A DNA stretch of 64,000 nt from Cardiocondyla obscurior. Lineage: Eukaryota > Arthropoda > Insecta > Hymenoptera > Formicidae. The position numbers and the translations under genes are program-made. Shown piece by piece: positions 34,969 through 48,700 of the stretch (position 1 is the first letter of the stretch; each line of letters starts with the position of its first letter). Below the pieces are notes generated by a model, which saw only the letters and a program-made list of their open reading frames with translations, ran no database searches and was not told the origin of the DNA. The stretch spans positions 4,342,501-4,406,500 of the forward strand of contig NC_091881.1 of NCBI RefSeq assembly GCF_019399895.1, given 5' to 3'.

Positions 34969-37900
34969 ATACCTCGAGGCACTTCCGCGAGAACTCGATC
35001 ATTAACGACTCATGAACTCACGAAACAGTCTTTTCTTGCGAAAGTAAACCCGTCGATAGCTTACTTATTGATTTCTCTTTATCTGTCTCTCTCTCTCTCT
35101 CTCCCTCTCTCTCTTTTTCTCTTGCTCCTGCTCTCCTATATTCGCTCACTCTTTTGGTATCTCGTGACCTCCGCCTTTCTCTGTTATTTCGATATTCTCA
35201 TATTCCCCCTGTTTTCTTCCCACCATTTTCGCCTACCTTTTTCTACTTTTACATAAAACGCATATCGGTGCAACGAACACGTAGACTGGGACACGACCAT
35301 TTGTCTATGTTACATCTATTCTTTTCTACCCCCTTCTACTTTTTTTTCGTCTCTTTCCATATTGTTTAATTATAGTTATCGTTTAAGATTTTTTTTTAAT
35401 TATCCTACAGCTTGTGAAAAGTTTGACCTAATATACGTGACGATAGAATCTATGTCATTCTCTCTTCCCTATCCTTTTTGCCAGCCGTAAAACTGCGGGC
35501 ATGATCGCCAGGCCTTTCATTCACTCGAACTCACTTTCTGCGTTTCATGCGACGCCGTGGAGTCGTCGTGACGTAGGCGACCACGCTCTGGCCTCCTCCG
35601 ATCAATTCCTCGTTCGACCATTAATCCGTTTCATGTAATCCCCACCCGCGTCATTCTCAGTTTAAGATTTCGCGGAGAATTGCCCAGAACGGTGAATATT
35701 TTCGCGCGATTTAATCGTTATTAATTATTAATGTTAACGAAAAGAGGTGAGATAAACGAACAGGGCCGATAAGTTAGCTCGCTGTCACCCAACATTCAGC
35801 TGAGTATCGAAGAGAGTCTCCATAACCGAGTGCGAAAACTGTCCTAGTAATTTTCCCAGATTTTTTTTTTTAATGAAGAGCACAAATCCTCCCAAAATTT
35901 CTAATTAATACGCGCCGTAATCAGTTCACTTTTAGCCAAGTAATATATTTACAAATTAAACCAATTTGACGTACGCTAATAAAAATCCAATCAAAATGCA
36001 TCATTGAATGTCGCACATTATTTAAAATATTTATATATATAATATTTCTTTTTGTAATTTTAATTATTTTATATTTTAATTAAATTACTCTCGTCTACAA
36101 TTTTTTTTTGTTCTTTAAACCTATTGGACTTTGTTAAATCGCTAATTTATAGAAAGAATCAGTTTTAATGATTTTACTGGATGGAGAGCAATCGCGATAT
36201 AGTCAGCTGAACGCCTGCAAAGAATTAATTACTTGTTCTCGACGTAGGCGCGACGGGCGGCTGTTCAAAGACTTTACCTCTTTACGCTAACGCGCGTGCC
36301 TCTGACGTAAACCGAGGCTCCATCTTCCGTCGCCGTTCATTCTGGATGCACTGAAATCGAAACTATGTAACTACGGACGGGTGGTCCGAGAGCACGAGAG
36401 AGCGTGGGTGGGCAGCCGGGTATGACAATCGATTTGCCTCCGAAAATATTTGCTCCCGCGGTGCCTTGCTTGCCGCTGTCGCAAATCAATGGGATCGAAC
36501 GTGGCCGCGAATCGGACGATCACGCATATGTCGGAAAACGCGATAACAAGTCAATTCGAGTTTTTGTACAAAACAAATTGCCAAAAAAAAAAAATTTTTT
36601 ATTCTTTTATTATATATTTTTTAATTTTTTTTTTTTTTTTTTTAATTAACGTGACAAAGATTTTTAAAAAGAAAAAAAAAGACAATTTTTTTCTATAAGA
36701 AATGAATTATGAACTTTAATCGATCACAATTTAAATAAAAGCTTTATTTATTTCAGTCAAATTTATTTTCAGATTGATTAAATCTCTTAAATACCTTTTG
36801 CGTATTATATTAATTAAATAAAAGGAGAAATAATGGAAGCAAGGCTTTTATCCCTTCTCCGTTTTTTAACATTAAATCTAACTTCCTTGAATTTTAATTT
36901 CTGAATTCATATATCGCCACGCTGCCCGCGAATATTACACGTCCCACTGATTTCACGTGCAGTACGTATATAACATAATTGTACGTTATGAAATTACTCC
37001 CGTGGAGTTTAATATGAATACCTTCATAATCTTCGCAAAGTAATATTAACGCAGCTCTTAATGAGTCTTTAAAAACGCTCGGTGCGGGATTCGGGAATTA
37101 ATTAACCAACATGTAAAAGACCTAGAGCCAGTGAAAATATCGAGGAAAGTTTCAATCAACGATACATATATGTTGCTATCGACCGCGAAGTGTCCCCGCA
37201 AAACTGATAGCGGAATTGGATTCGTAATTTTCGTGCAAAAATCAAGTTTTTCACCAAGAAGAAATGGACTTGTCCCGCCGTCGCTGTCGTCATCGTACCA
37301 TCGATTTCCGTATCTACTTGACCTCCGTAGAGCGCGCGTCGCCTCAATCATCATCTGTCCACCGAGACATACTCAATTACCTACCACCATTCGTCACGGA
37401 AATCGTAGTAACACTGTGCAACAATGCCCGCAAGTGGTGCGCATACCTGGGCTTATATTCCCTTTCTTTATTTCCACAAGAACCGACTGTTGTTAACGCT
37501 GACATGACATATACGGCACCGATATCGTTATCGCACACGGAAAACCTTGTCCTACTTTTCCTTTAACCGTACCGCGTACTACGTGCGCGAGCGTATGTGT
37601 GCGTGTATGTATGTGTTAGTGTGCGTGACGCAATCTTCCGGATGAGATTTTATCCTCTCCCTTTTACGGTTCGCAAAATAATTACGTGCAGTGCTCCCTG
37701 TGTAATTGTCGCGGTCATGTTGTCTTGATCGTATCCGTTTAATGTGTCTGTAAATCTGAGCGGTGATACGCAACGTGAGGACACACGAGCCCGGGACTGT
37801 GCTATGAGAGTACGCGAGTTTCATCCGCGATTCATCCCGAGTTTTTTTCTACCATCGGAAATGTTGAAATGCCAATAATGTTTCAATCATACGTAAGCGA

Positions 37901-40517
37901 GGGTTTTAAATTAAATTAAATTTGACGAAAAGTTTTCAGGATGCGAAACTTTCCGGTGAATTAAATAAAATTGCACTCGAGTAGATTTATCGTACTTAAA
38001 TTTCAACGAGCCTTTCGCACCAAGATATTTAAGAAATTGTGAAAGAAAATAAGGAACCTTAACTAAAATTCTTTAAGTAAATACAAAGGGGAATTTCAAA
38101 TCCAGGATTTTGTAAGTTTTATCAACGGAGGAGCAAGCTGCATTATGCGGAATGAAGCGCGATATTGATAGAAGCCTGCTATCAGATCTAAAAGTTCCTC
38201 GTTCGATTTTGCATTCGTACGGATAGGTATTTATAGGTCTCGATCCACCGATTTATTTTCAACCGCTGCTATAGCCGCGTTGAGAAAGCCGGTGATCGAT
38301 GAGCTCGAAGAAATTTCTTCTTTCGCATTTCGTCGCGGAAATGGTTATTTTCGCAACGAGAGAAAACAGACTGCGATGAAAAGTGCCACGATACTTCGTT
38401 AATTACCGTCACGCTGAATAGATTAAATGTCGTTCCGTTAAAGTGAAATTTTCTTTCCACTTGTAAAGGCATTTACTATTTTCGTAACACGTCATTCGGC
38501 ACGAGCGGGGCTTTTGGGGGAAATAATCGTGCAAGTTTTCGCTTAAAATTTCTGATAAAAAGATCCGAGATAAGAGTGTGTTGTTAATGCAATTCCGAAA
38601 AGCCGAAGTCGAAAAGTAAGGCAACGTAAACGCGGGCGTACGTACCTGTGCGAACCGCAGACTATCGCTCGTGGCAGGTCTGATTATCTCCGTTGACACG
38701 TAGCGCGTGCGGAAGTAATACGGTGGAACAAGAAACGGAAGAAAGAACCGCGAAAGTCGCCACGTCGTTACTTCGTCAGCCAGTCTCGCTCTTCGAGCCG
38801 GGCTGAATAATTTTGCATTAACGCGATGCCGTTCGTGGACGCGACCGGAGTGCGTAATTCTTCCCTCATCATTTAGCCTCTTGGATTCTTCCCGATTAAT
38901 TAACTAATTAAGTGACGCGGTGAAATGATACGGTGCATTTCGCGTCGCGTCGGTATAAGAAAAAGTACAGCAAGCGACAATCAAGTGGCCGACAAATAAC
39001 TGCGCCGGCATAAACATCTGGTGACTCGGAACAAGATTAAGACGGAGTGGCAAACATTATTTAATCATTCTCCCGGAATAAACTGTTGAGCGCTTAATGG
39101 AAGAATTACTTAGATAAGATTAGAGAAAAGACAAGCGGTTGATGAGTTTTACCTAACGAAATGAGGGACAATTAATAAAACGGTAAATGAATTGCGGACA
39201 AGAGAATGAGATTAGAAATGGTTGAGATAAAATGGTTAATAAATTGCAGTTAATAAAAAACTAGGGCGGAGGCTCAGGAATCGATCTCAGGAATTTGATA
39301 GAGAACTTGCAGTGAAGAAGAATATGAGGGGATACAAAGGGATCTGCTGTCGGGTGTCGCATTAATGTGACGTTTGAGATGTCGAAGAGGCGCGGAAATG
39401 TATCCCACACACCGGTTAAGGATTCAGTTTTCGAGCTACGCACGAGGACGGTCCGGATGCTGTCCATCGTCGACATTACCTCGCAGAGGGATAATCCGGT
39501 ATCGGAATATCGATATGACTATTCGTACCTGTATCTCGAATCAAGGGGAAAACTGACGAAGAGAAAACGCGAAAGAAAATTCAACGGGTTTAATTAAGGC
39601 TCTTCGGTGCGATAATATTGACGATTAAATTCTATGATCAGAAGTGATTTAATTAAATTTTTCGCTTACTTTTATTAAGATTTATGAAAATAATTACACG
39701 CAAAATGATTGATTTATGATTTCAATATAAAAAAAAAAGAAAAAAAAAGAAAAGTGCATATTCTAATTACTCTTTCGAGGATTTTTATAAAATATTTAAT
39801 TTTTTTCTTCCAGAAACATATTCCAAAAAAAAGTATTGTAACTCAAAACCGTGCAGTTTGGTATTTATTTAATATTTTGTTTCTGTTAAAACTGACTAGA
39901 GAGAAACTTTCGAAAAGAAAAACTATTCGACAAATAACACAACAATGCCTCTGAAAAGTTACAGTTTTGAAGCTGCAGTACTTTTTATTGGTGCCGTTAA
40001 ATTGATTCCAATACTGAACTCTGTTAGATATAACAGAGTAAAGTTCAATCTTTCATGCGGCTTTATATGCTTCGTACTTTATGATATTTTTAACCAACGT
40101 TTTCGTCAACGTAACCATACGATCCGATAAACCGTGACGAATTTCGCATCGCATCGCTAGTAAGCTCATCTATTGCATCGAATACCTCGCTCTTGTCCAT
40201 CCCATCCCTTATCGAATAACGAGTAGCGTTTTACGACGTGCACATGCAAAGCTAATCACAATATACCTCATATACCGCCTTTCTTTCAAGTCGCCGATCC
40301 ATAAATAAATGTTTCAGAATGTGAAAACTTAAAACACGATGAGTATAATACGTTACTTTACAATTATTTTAATTATTAGCCATTGTAATTTTTAACTTTT
40401 AAAAGTCGTAATTAAACGAATTTTTATAGGCTTAAAAATATAAAGTAATAATTTATATTGTTGAATTAAAAAAAAAATTTGTTTAAACTAACGCGGATAC
40501 TTTTTTCTTTTTCGCAG
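34969..40517. other. Spacer or Rab3 5' intron, no gene seen
   Basis: Mixed composition, with a CT microsatellite at 35085-35130, poly-T near 36627 and GC-richer DNA at 36250-36550 and 38280-38900. Open frames up to 121 codons at 37.1-37.5 kb overlap in several frames on both strands, none with a recognisable domain. Confidence 0.4.
35085..35130. repeat. CT microsatellite
   Basis: Imperfect (CT)n run, followed by a pyrimidine-rich stretch to about 35400. Confidence 0.75.
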
Positions 40518-41755
40518 ATGGCGCGTCAGGATGGCAGAGATGCCGCGGATCAAAACTTTGATTACATGTTTAAGTTGCTGATAATTGGCAACTCGTCTGT
40601 TGGAAAAACTTCCTTCCTCTTTCGTTATGCGGACGATTCCTTTACCTCGGCTTTCGTGTCGACCGTAGGGATCGACTTTAAGGTGAAGACCGTCTTCAGA
40701 CACGAGAAAAGGGTCAAGCTACAGATCTGGGTCAGTACGCAGTCGATGTATTATACACGAATAATATAATTTCCTGACGAAAAGCATTGTTACGATATTA
40801 CAGTAAACTTTTCAAAACCAACATCGTGTATTAAATTAACTCGCCTCGTAATTATTTACGTTGTTATTAATTATTTTTATTTAGCATTTTTTTTTAGCAA
40901 TCTACCTGATACAATATTTTTAGAAATATTACGTTGCAAGCAACGTTTTATAATGCGTTATGCTATTTATAATGGTATAATCACGTTGCTAATTAATTGT
41001 CGTTTTCACAGGATACGGCGGGTCAGGAAAGATACAGAACGATCACGACGGCCTATTACAGAGGCGCGATGGGTTTCATTTTAATGTATGACATCACAAA
41101 CGAGGAATCCTTTAATTCAGTTCAGGATTGGGTCACGCAAATAAAAAACTACTCGTGGGACAACGCCCAAGTAATTCTCGTCGGCAACAAGTGCGACATG
41201 GAAGAGGAGAGGGTGATCAGCACCGAAAGGGGTAAACAGTTGGCGGAGCAATTAGGGGTACGATTTTTCGAAACATCAGCTAAAGAGAACATCAACGTCA
41301 AGGTATTTACCTAATTTCATATTATTCATGCTTTTTATATAATTTTATTCCAAATTCTGTTCGTTAAGAAAGAAGTTTCATTTTTCCGATTAACATTTTG
41401 TGTTCGCACGGAGACATAAAGTTGATATAAAAATTATGATATCGTTTAAACTCCAATTTTTTTTTTTTTTATCTCCCGCACGTTTTCCAATCTCGCTTTA
41501 TTGTGTCTCGGGGTAACGCGAACGCGAACGCATATCGATCCCGCCTGTCGCGAGGTCACGTAGATGATCGATTCTCTTTCATTGTCGTTTCGGCAGGCGG
41601 TGTTCGAGACGCTAGTGGATATAATATGCGACAAGATGAGCGAATCTTTGGACAATGATCCAACCCTGATGGGCGCGGGCGGTATGGGTCAGACCAAGGG
41701 CCAACGACTCACCGATCAGCCGACCAACCCAGCGAACGCTAACTGTAATTGCTAA
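40518..41755 (+). CDS. Rab3: Rab3 small GTPase
   Basis: Synaptic and secretory-vesicle GTPase that cycles on vesicle membranes and recruits effectors such as RIM for regulated exocytosis. Three coding exons: 40518-40730, 41012-41302, 41597-41755 (TAA 41753-41755); both introns are phase 0, total 220 residues, the usual Rab3 length. Visible motifs: P-loop GNSSVGKT (24-31), switch I region FVSTVGIDF (46-54), DTAGQE (72-77, Gln76), NKCD (130-133), SAK (160-162), and the C-terminal CNC (218-220), the double-geranylgeranylated CXC type. DQNFDYMFKLLIIGNSSVGK is diagnostic of Rab3 rather than other Rabs. The acceptor TTTTTTCGCAG abuts the ATG, so the 5' UTR lies in a separate exon. The intronless in-frame extension upstream of that acceptor is not used. 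The 3' UTR opens with an A-run and GA repeat. Confidence 0.97.
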
Positions 41756-41760
41756 AAAAA

Positions 41761-41776
41761 GAGAGAGAGAGAGAGA
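41761..41776. repeat. GA microsatellite at the start of the Rab3 3' UTR
   Basis: (GA)8 flanked by A runs, beginning six bases after the stop codon. Confidence 0.8.
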
Positions 41777-44700
41777 AAAAAAGCGACGACACGCAGAAGA
41801 AGGAGGAAAAAAAAAAAAACGAGAGATCGTATTTTGTGCGTGTGTATGCGCATGTGTGCACGTGTGTGTTACATGGTTAGTAAAAAAAAAAAAAGAGAAA
41901 GAAGAAAAGAGCGAGGGAGAAAGAGAAATGAGATGAAAAAAGAGGCGGAGGGAAGTGTCGTGTGCGACGCTGGTGTGTTAACTAGTCCACTTTACTTCGT
42001 CGTTCCCTCTTGTTAGATTATTTATTTCAAAATTCACTTCTCGTTTTTTTTAATTCTTTCTCGGCGCAAGATGAATATATAATATACGTTATATGTGTCT
42101 ATACATATATAGACATAATTGTGATCATCGAAATGTGACCGAATTAGCCAACGACCGTCAACTAAACGGTCATGATTATCCTTTTAGTTTTCCCTTTTTT
42201 TTTTTCTATGTTCACTTGACGAGAGTCAGAGATGGACTCAACATACTTTTCAAAAGTTCAAATTTCCATGTTACAGATACATTAGAAGCGAGAAAACACG
42301 CCAATTATCACGTTTTCATCGGAAATAATCGTCAATTGTGATAAATCATATAAATTCGTTCTTGTGGACGTTACGTAAATTTAATGGGACTTGATAAATG
42401 TTCTTTTCTTTCCCACGAGGAGACCAAAAGAGACAGGATATTCAGTTAATTCACGGTCAACTATGAAAACGATCTTTGAATCAACAAGACGATTTTCACG
42501 AAAATATCTAACTTCACTCATACTTTTTGTAATATTTTTCTATCGATCAAAAAAAAATCACGTAAATTACATATTACACTATAAAGTAATTATTTCTTAC
42601 CAATCATTTCGATACATGGTATACATAAGGATTAGCCTCACGTGTCTGTGGCATCGAGATTTGAAGCCGAAGGGAATGACGCACGTTTTTGTTAATGAAA
42701 TTGAGAGAATATAACTAACCGCGGGAGAATGAGATTGAACAAAGGTGTATTTTGTTTCGATAATGATTAATGACGACGATTGTTATATGCATAGCGGGGA
42801 CGACGTTGCTCGCTCGATGTTTGGCATCGCGAGTTCGCAAAGAAGTGCGGAGTGATTCTACCGTCTCGTGTCCGTGCGTTGAATAATATACGCCCAGAAA
42901 AATCTTGACAATAACCGTCAGTCACTCGGAAACTTAACGAATTCAAAATGCCGATCAATGAGAGACGTAACGGGATTCGAGTCAACCCTTTAGCTCCTCT
43001 CGTCTGATTTGACGCGGGCCGATAACGTACGCGCGAAGTCCACGTTTTAATGTCGCTTCAAAGTTGCAATTGTAAACTGTTTAGAGAAACATATTATTCG
43101 AGAGAGTATTTATATTTAAATAACGTCAAGATATATTTAATATTTAGCGATATTCTATAATAATTAGTGACATTAATGCGGTAATAAAGGTTCAGCGACG
43201 AACGTGAGCACGTTCAAACATTTAGAGAGACTAGAGGAGTCAAAGGGTTAAACGCGGAAGCGATACGCGAGCATGATTTAGTTAATATTAATATTCGTTA
43301 TGATTAAAGCGGCGAGTTAAATAAGTGTGGCGATCAGTAACGTAATCGGATACTATGGAATGAAAAATGATTCAAACGTAAAAAAATAAAAAAAATATTT
43401 CAAGCAATAGTGCTTTTAAAAGGTTTTTAAATAACGTGCCCATTTTTCTTTTTTAATAAACATTTTACTAACCCAAACGTCGCATTTTAATTCTTTGGCA
43501 AAAACCCAAAACGTTCTCTTTCAATCAATAGTATTCGATTATCGACGCACAAGTCAATGATTGACTGACTCGGCGTGTAATTGAAATGCAAAGTGTCGAT
43601 GGCGATAATGACGATCGCGACATGAATCACCGATCACATGCACAATTAATTTCTGCTTACGGCAATTCGAATATTTAAATCCACCGATCCGTATGCTAAG
43701 CTGCGTTATTACGTCGGGCTTAGTTACACGATAAAAATATCTTCATTGTACTGCGAATACTTTTAATTGTATTTTAGTTTTCTTTCTCGTTATCCTTCAC
43801 GATTCGTAGGTTTGCTTATTTCATGTTCAGAACGAAATCGTTAATTGTAACAGCACACTAACAATAAGCGACAAACTATATCGCGAAGGAAACTCAATTT
43901 CTATACTTTTTGCTGTAACTAATTATTCGCACGATTATCTTTTAAGCGACTCTCAGCAGGCGAGACGTTAAGGGACAAGGTTGCGCGCGAGGAAGAGAAT
44001 ATCATCCTCGATAGACCGTGAAACGTTAGATCCTTGAGCCGGTTAGAGACAGTGTCACTGTGCGGTGTCGTGTAACATTCAATAGTTATCAGACTGCTGA
44101 TTCATATTGCATTTGACCCTTACGGCAAACTCTCCGCGGAAATTATTTAAAGCAGGCATCGTTAACGAGCGTTATTATCGGAATCGACAAAAGCAGAGAT
44201 CGTAACCGGGCCGGATACAAATTCAACTAATACCGTAAATCATTCAGCGGAACTAGCAAGTATCGATCTGACGTCAATTATCGAGGAGTGCCGGCGTCCC
44301 GCTTACCATTACAGTCGTCGTCCGGCGTTAAACGTACTAGGTAAGCTGCCCTCTGTACATAAGTGAGATAATAAAAACAAAAAGGTATCTATCATGTATC
44401 ATTGAATCTGTAATGAGATGTAATGCAACTTTAGCCGCGCAAGATTTTTTTTTTTTTCTTTTTGTTTTTTCTTTTCGCGAGAAGCACGCCGGAGATTACG
44501 CCGGCCCGCGACGCCGATCAATGCGCAATTAATCGATCGCGAACTGTCGCAAGTTAGCGAATTGTCGACAACGAATGCGTCCCCGTGCTAGCAGAGAACT
44601 GAGAGTGAAAAGAAGAGAAATAGGGGAGCAACGTGTGTGTAAAAGCGCGTGTTCTAATAGCGCGGCTATCGGGCAAACGTTGAGAAGTTTAACTTCGACG

Positions 44701-45697
44701 AGCTCAATTTTTACTATAGATACGAAACGATTTTACGCTAATTATCGCGTTTTCACTTTATAGATAAATATGGACCGTACTTACGTCTACATATATTTTT
44801 GTCTACAGTATTAAAATCTGAGCTCGTTGAAGTTACACGGGACTTCAATTTCTGTCTTCTCTGTTAGATCTCTCTCCTTTTTCTATACTTTCTCCACTTC
44901 AAGTGAAGCTAATAGAAAGGAAAGTAAGAATATGTGACAAAGTGGTAATTAAAAAAAAAAGATTGTTCTTTCTTTTAACAAAAAAAAAAGGAAAAAAAAA
45001 GAAAAAAAGAAAAAGAAAATTCTAAACGTGCAATATATAATTAACTCGTAGTATCTAAATTTGCATAAAACTGAAAATACAAATGTGATGCAAATGTGTC
45101 GTATGTGGTTTAGTATGAATATATTAACGAAACAAAACGTCAATTTCAAATTCAAATTGTAATAATTAAAAAGATACGTCGTGTTCGTGCTTTCTTCTTT
45201 TTACATGCATAAATATTTTATTAATTTATTAATTTTTCTTTTTTGCGAGAGATTAAGAAAGGAAAAGGCGCAAGTGTAGAAAGCGCAGGTAAAAAGAGGA
45301 CCGACCTATTGATGTGTAATCCAAATGCTTATCAATAAAAATGGCGAGAAACTTCTCCGGCTGTCGCGGGCATCTGTATGTATGTATCGTACGGTGTGTA
45401 AACTGTACTATATATATACGCCTAATATTAATAATAACGTTAATAAAATAATAATCTATCAGTACACTCCACATACATAGTGCAAGAGCAACACACACTC
45501 ACATACACACGTGGAGAAGAAGGAAGCCGCAGGCGTCACATTCGAGAGAAATCATTTGTATAACAGAACAGTTGTAATCTAAGTAAGCTGTATAATTGTA
45601 GCAAAAGTCAATCATGGATGTTCTCAATGACTGCTACGTCGTATATGTTAATTGTACGTGTATATGTGCACAATCCGTTAACAAAGATGCAGATCCC

Positions 45698-45788
45698 GAG
45701 AGAAAGAGTGATTGCGCGAGAATGAGAGAACGAGAGTGAAAGAGAGAGAGAGAGAAAGGGAGCGAGCGAGAGAGAAAGAATGAGAGAA
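45698..45788. repeat. GA-rich purine microsatellite
   Basis: About 90 bases of imperfect GAGA/GAAA repeats with occasional C and T. Confidence 0.75.
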
Positions 45789-48700
45789 TGTAATATGGGA
45801 AGTACTTTGAAAAATCAGACGTAGCGACAAATGTAAACAATATACATATATACGTATATATATTTAAACAAAGAAATGATGAAGAGAGCTAATTGTAAAC
45901 CGCGTGTGTTGCATATGCATGTATTTCGTATATGCGGACATTGCAAGCACGCTGGAGAAATCAGCGGAAGAAAAAAAAAAGAAAAAAAAAGAAAAGAAAG
46001 GAAAGAAATGAGCAGTGGAGTAAATCTATAATTTGCAACACGTGTACAAATCATTAAAACAATTCGGAGGACCAATTGGTAGGTGGTTGGCGGTCGCGAC
46101 TATCGCGATCTTACCCAACAAAAATACTCGATTAGTCTTCACCCCCAATCCGTCGCTACTGTTCGCCCTGCAGAAAAATCGACTACTTGTGAGATTAACC
46201 AGGACAAAAAAAAAAGAAACAATTAAGATCTTTCGAAAAAAAATTATTTTCCAAGCTTGCTGCAAAGTTTTAAACTCTTTTTATATCTATTGTAGAAAAG
46301 CACAGGGTGAATTTAAATTAGCTTCCACGAAAAAAATTAAAATTAATTCAACATTAAAATCTGGATAAATTTAAAATAAAAAAAAAAAAAAATGGGGTGA
46401 AAAGCTGAAAAATCAACTGCTATAGGTCCTCGTTAACTCGTCAATTTTCTGCAGAGCGTTTGCGTGTCATCGTATCGTATACTACTGAATCCTCCGGCAA
46501 ACATGCGAAATATTTTTCGCGAAAATACGTAATACCTTCGTGATATTCTTCGCTCACTCGTAAAAGAGTTATCGGGTGTTTCGTCAAATGTGACGACGAG
46601 CACCGAAGAGCTCATCTTCTCTGCCAGAAAATGTCCAAAAGCGACAGTATCATCGATCCTATGCGCGATGTACGAACTTACGACTACATTTCTGCCTCGC
46701 GTAGTGCATATCGTGAAAAAGTTTTCGGTCGCTGTCACGTCGATCAAATTGCGATTCGTGTTGAAGAGTGATTTTCCCTTCTCTTGGCGTGATATTGACG
46801 GAGCTTTATTGTACGCCAGTGTATCAAGCATCGATCATATAGACAGAGCTTAATTGTATAGAAACAAATACAATCAGCGATCGATTTTCTCCACGGGAAT
46901 AACGTGGTGCACGCTTCTTACGTTTCTTTCTTCAACGACCCTGCTCGATCAAGCGCCCTTCCCCCGATAAACGAAAGGTAAGGATACCGCGGTAAACGAA
47001 GATTCCGAATTTAGAAACTACTATCAGCGAATATCAGAGTGAGAAATTATATAAAATATGAATGTTTCTTTTGATTAAGTTTCAGTCCGACTGTTGTTCT
47101 AATTACCTCAATTTTTACTTTGATCGTTAAATGTATAATTATTTAATCTTGAGAATTTTAAGTAAAAGAAATTTTTAGATAAGTCGCTATTAATTTCTTT
47201 TTTCTTCTTTCTATTTTTTTCTATCTCGTCTTACGAACAGAAGCGCGTCATTGAAAATGTGCGTATTACTCTCTAAAATTACGTACGAATATAAAATTAG
47301 CGCTCGGAATCCGGCAGCCCGTGGTAATTGCATCCAATCTCGTGATGCTATATATGTCGGTGCTGAAAGAACCCGAGTCTTACAAGATCAGCAGAAAATA
47401 AAGAGGTAATCACATCGGACGGAAGAGTAGTTCGCAATTCGTCCAGGTGCACTCTATTAACGGTATTTATCAATCTTTAATTACTTAGAAAAAAGATTAT
47501 TTAATTTGTTAAATTATTATTATTATTATTTGATCGTAACGTGCTACAAATAATAAAGTAATTTTAACAACTACTTTTGTTTTTCCAAACAAAATTTCAA
47601 AATAATTAAATAAATAATTATTAACGCTAACAAAAGCAAATGCAAAATATTAAAAATTTTATCACTGCAAAATGTTTAATTTAATTTTTCTAGTAATATA
47701 TACATAATAAAAAAAGAACTTAATCAAACCGGATATTATTTAACATGTGGACCGTGTATTTTTTGCAAATATTTGCCGACTAATAGTACGTTATGCCGTA
47801 AATGAAAATTAAATGAAGTGCACTGACGCAATAAATCGAGCTTTAAGGGCAAATAAAAGGTAAATAAGAGAGTTGTTAGCCGCTGGCCTTGGACGTCCAA
47901 AAATGTGGTGACGTGGCCACAAATAGATTTCTTGGCATCAAACTGACGATGCGGAAAGCTTGATTCTCGCTCGCGGGTCCAGGAAAAATCTGGCGTTCGC
48001 GACCGAGCGACGTGCATTCGCGTTGTTTAGCTCTGCGAGACATCCCCGTCGCGACATTATTGCATATTCGATTGCTGCACGAGGAAAATACTCGACGTTG
48101 AACCTACCGCAATTTTTTTTATTTTTTTTTCTCTCTTTTTCTCTCTCTCTCTCGCACTTCCTACTAAGATGTATTTAACAACAGGTTCTCATCGTAAAAT
48201 TGTCACGCGATGTACTTTAAGAGATCCTTGGCAACCCGTTGCAACCCGATGCCGTCTCGCACAGAAACAGACACTAACTGTGTAGCTATTTCGTCAGCGA
48301 TTAAAAACTGAGACAAGGTAAACAATTACGTGACCACAAAGTATTTGGATAACTCTTTCGTATCGCGCTGCTTTTGACAATTTAATATAATTCGATAGCA
48401 AATATAATTCCGGAATAACAAACAAAATATTAAATGTAAAACCCGTATCAAAACGATTTTCCACGAAGATATCAAAAAAAGATTACATTAATAAGAAAAA
48501 AATATTGTATACAACGTTACGTGTAAAAATCACGCTGTTCATACCGAGTTATCCGCGCATCTCGTTTGCAAATGAGATACGCCGATAAATGCATTAAAGA
48601 ACTTTTACTTGATCATGCAAGATTTCTTATCATCGTATATTTAATTTTTCATGAAAATTATCAGATTAATTCTTACAATCGCGGTTCAAGAGTAGTGTAA

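Larger units (their letters stand above)
41756..46400. other. Probable Rab3 3' UTR and following AT-rich DNA
   Basis: Starts with a (GA)n run at 41761-41776 and a GT-rich stretch near 41837-41870. Rab3 mRNAs can have long 3' UTRs, but I cannot place the end. A purine microsatellite lies at 45698-45788. Open frames of 107-111 codons at 42.4 and 46.0 kb are lysine- or hydrophobe-rich and unconvincing. Confidence 0.35.

Noticed and set aside
46433..46831. 132-codon minus-strand open frame with fairly balanced composition
   Set aside because: No domain, no splice context and an 87-codon frame open on the opposite strand. Insufficient for a gene call.
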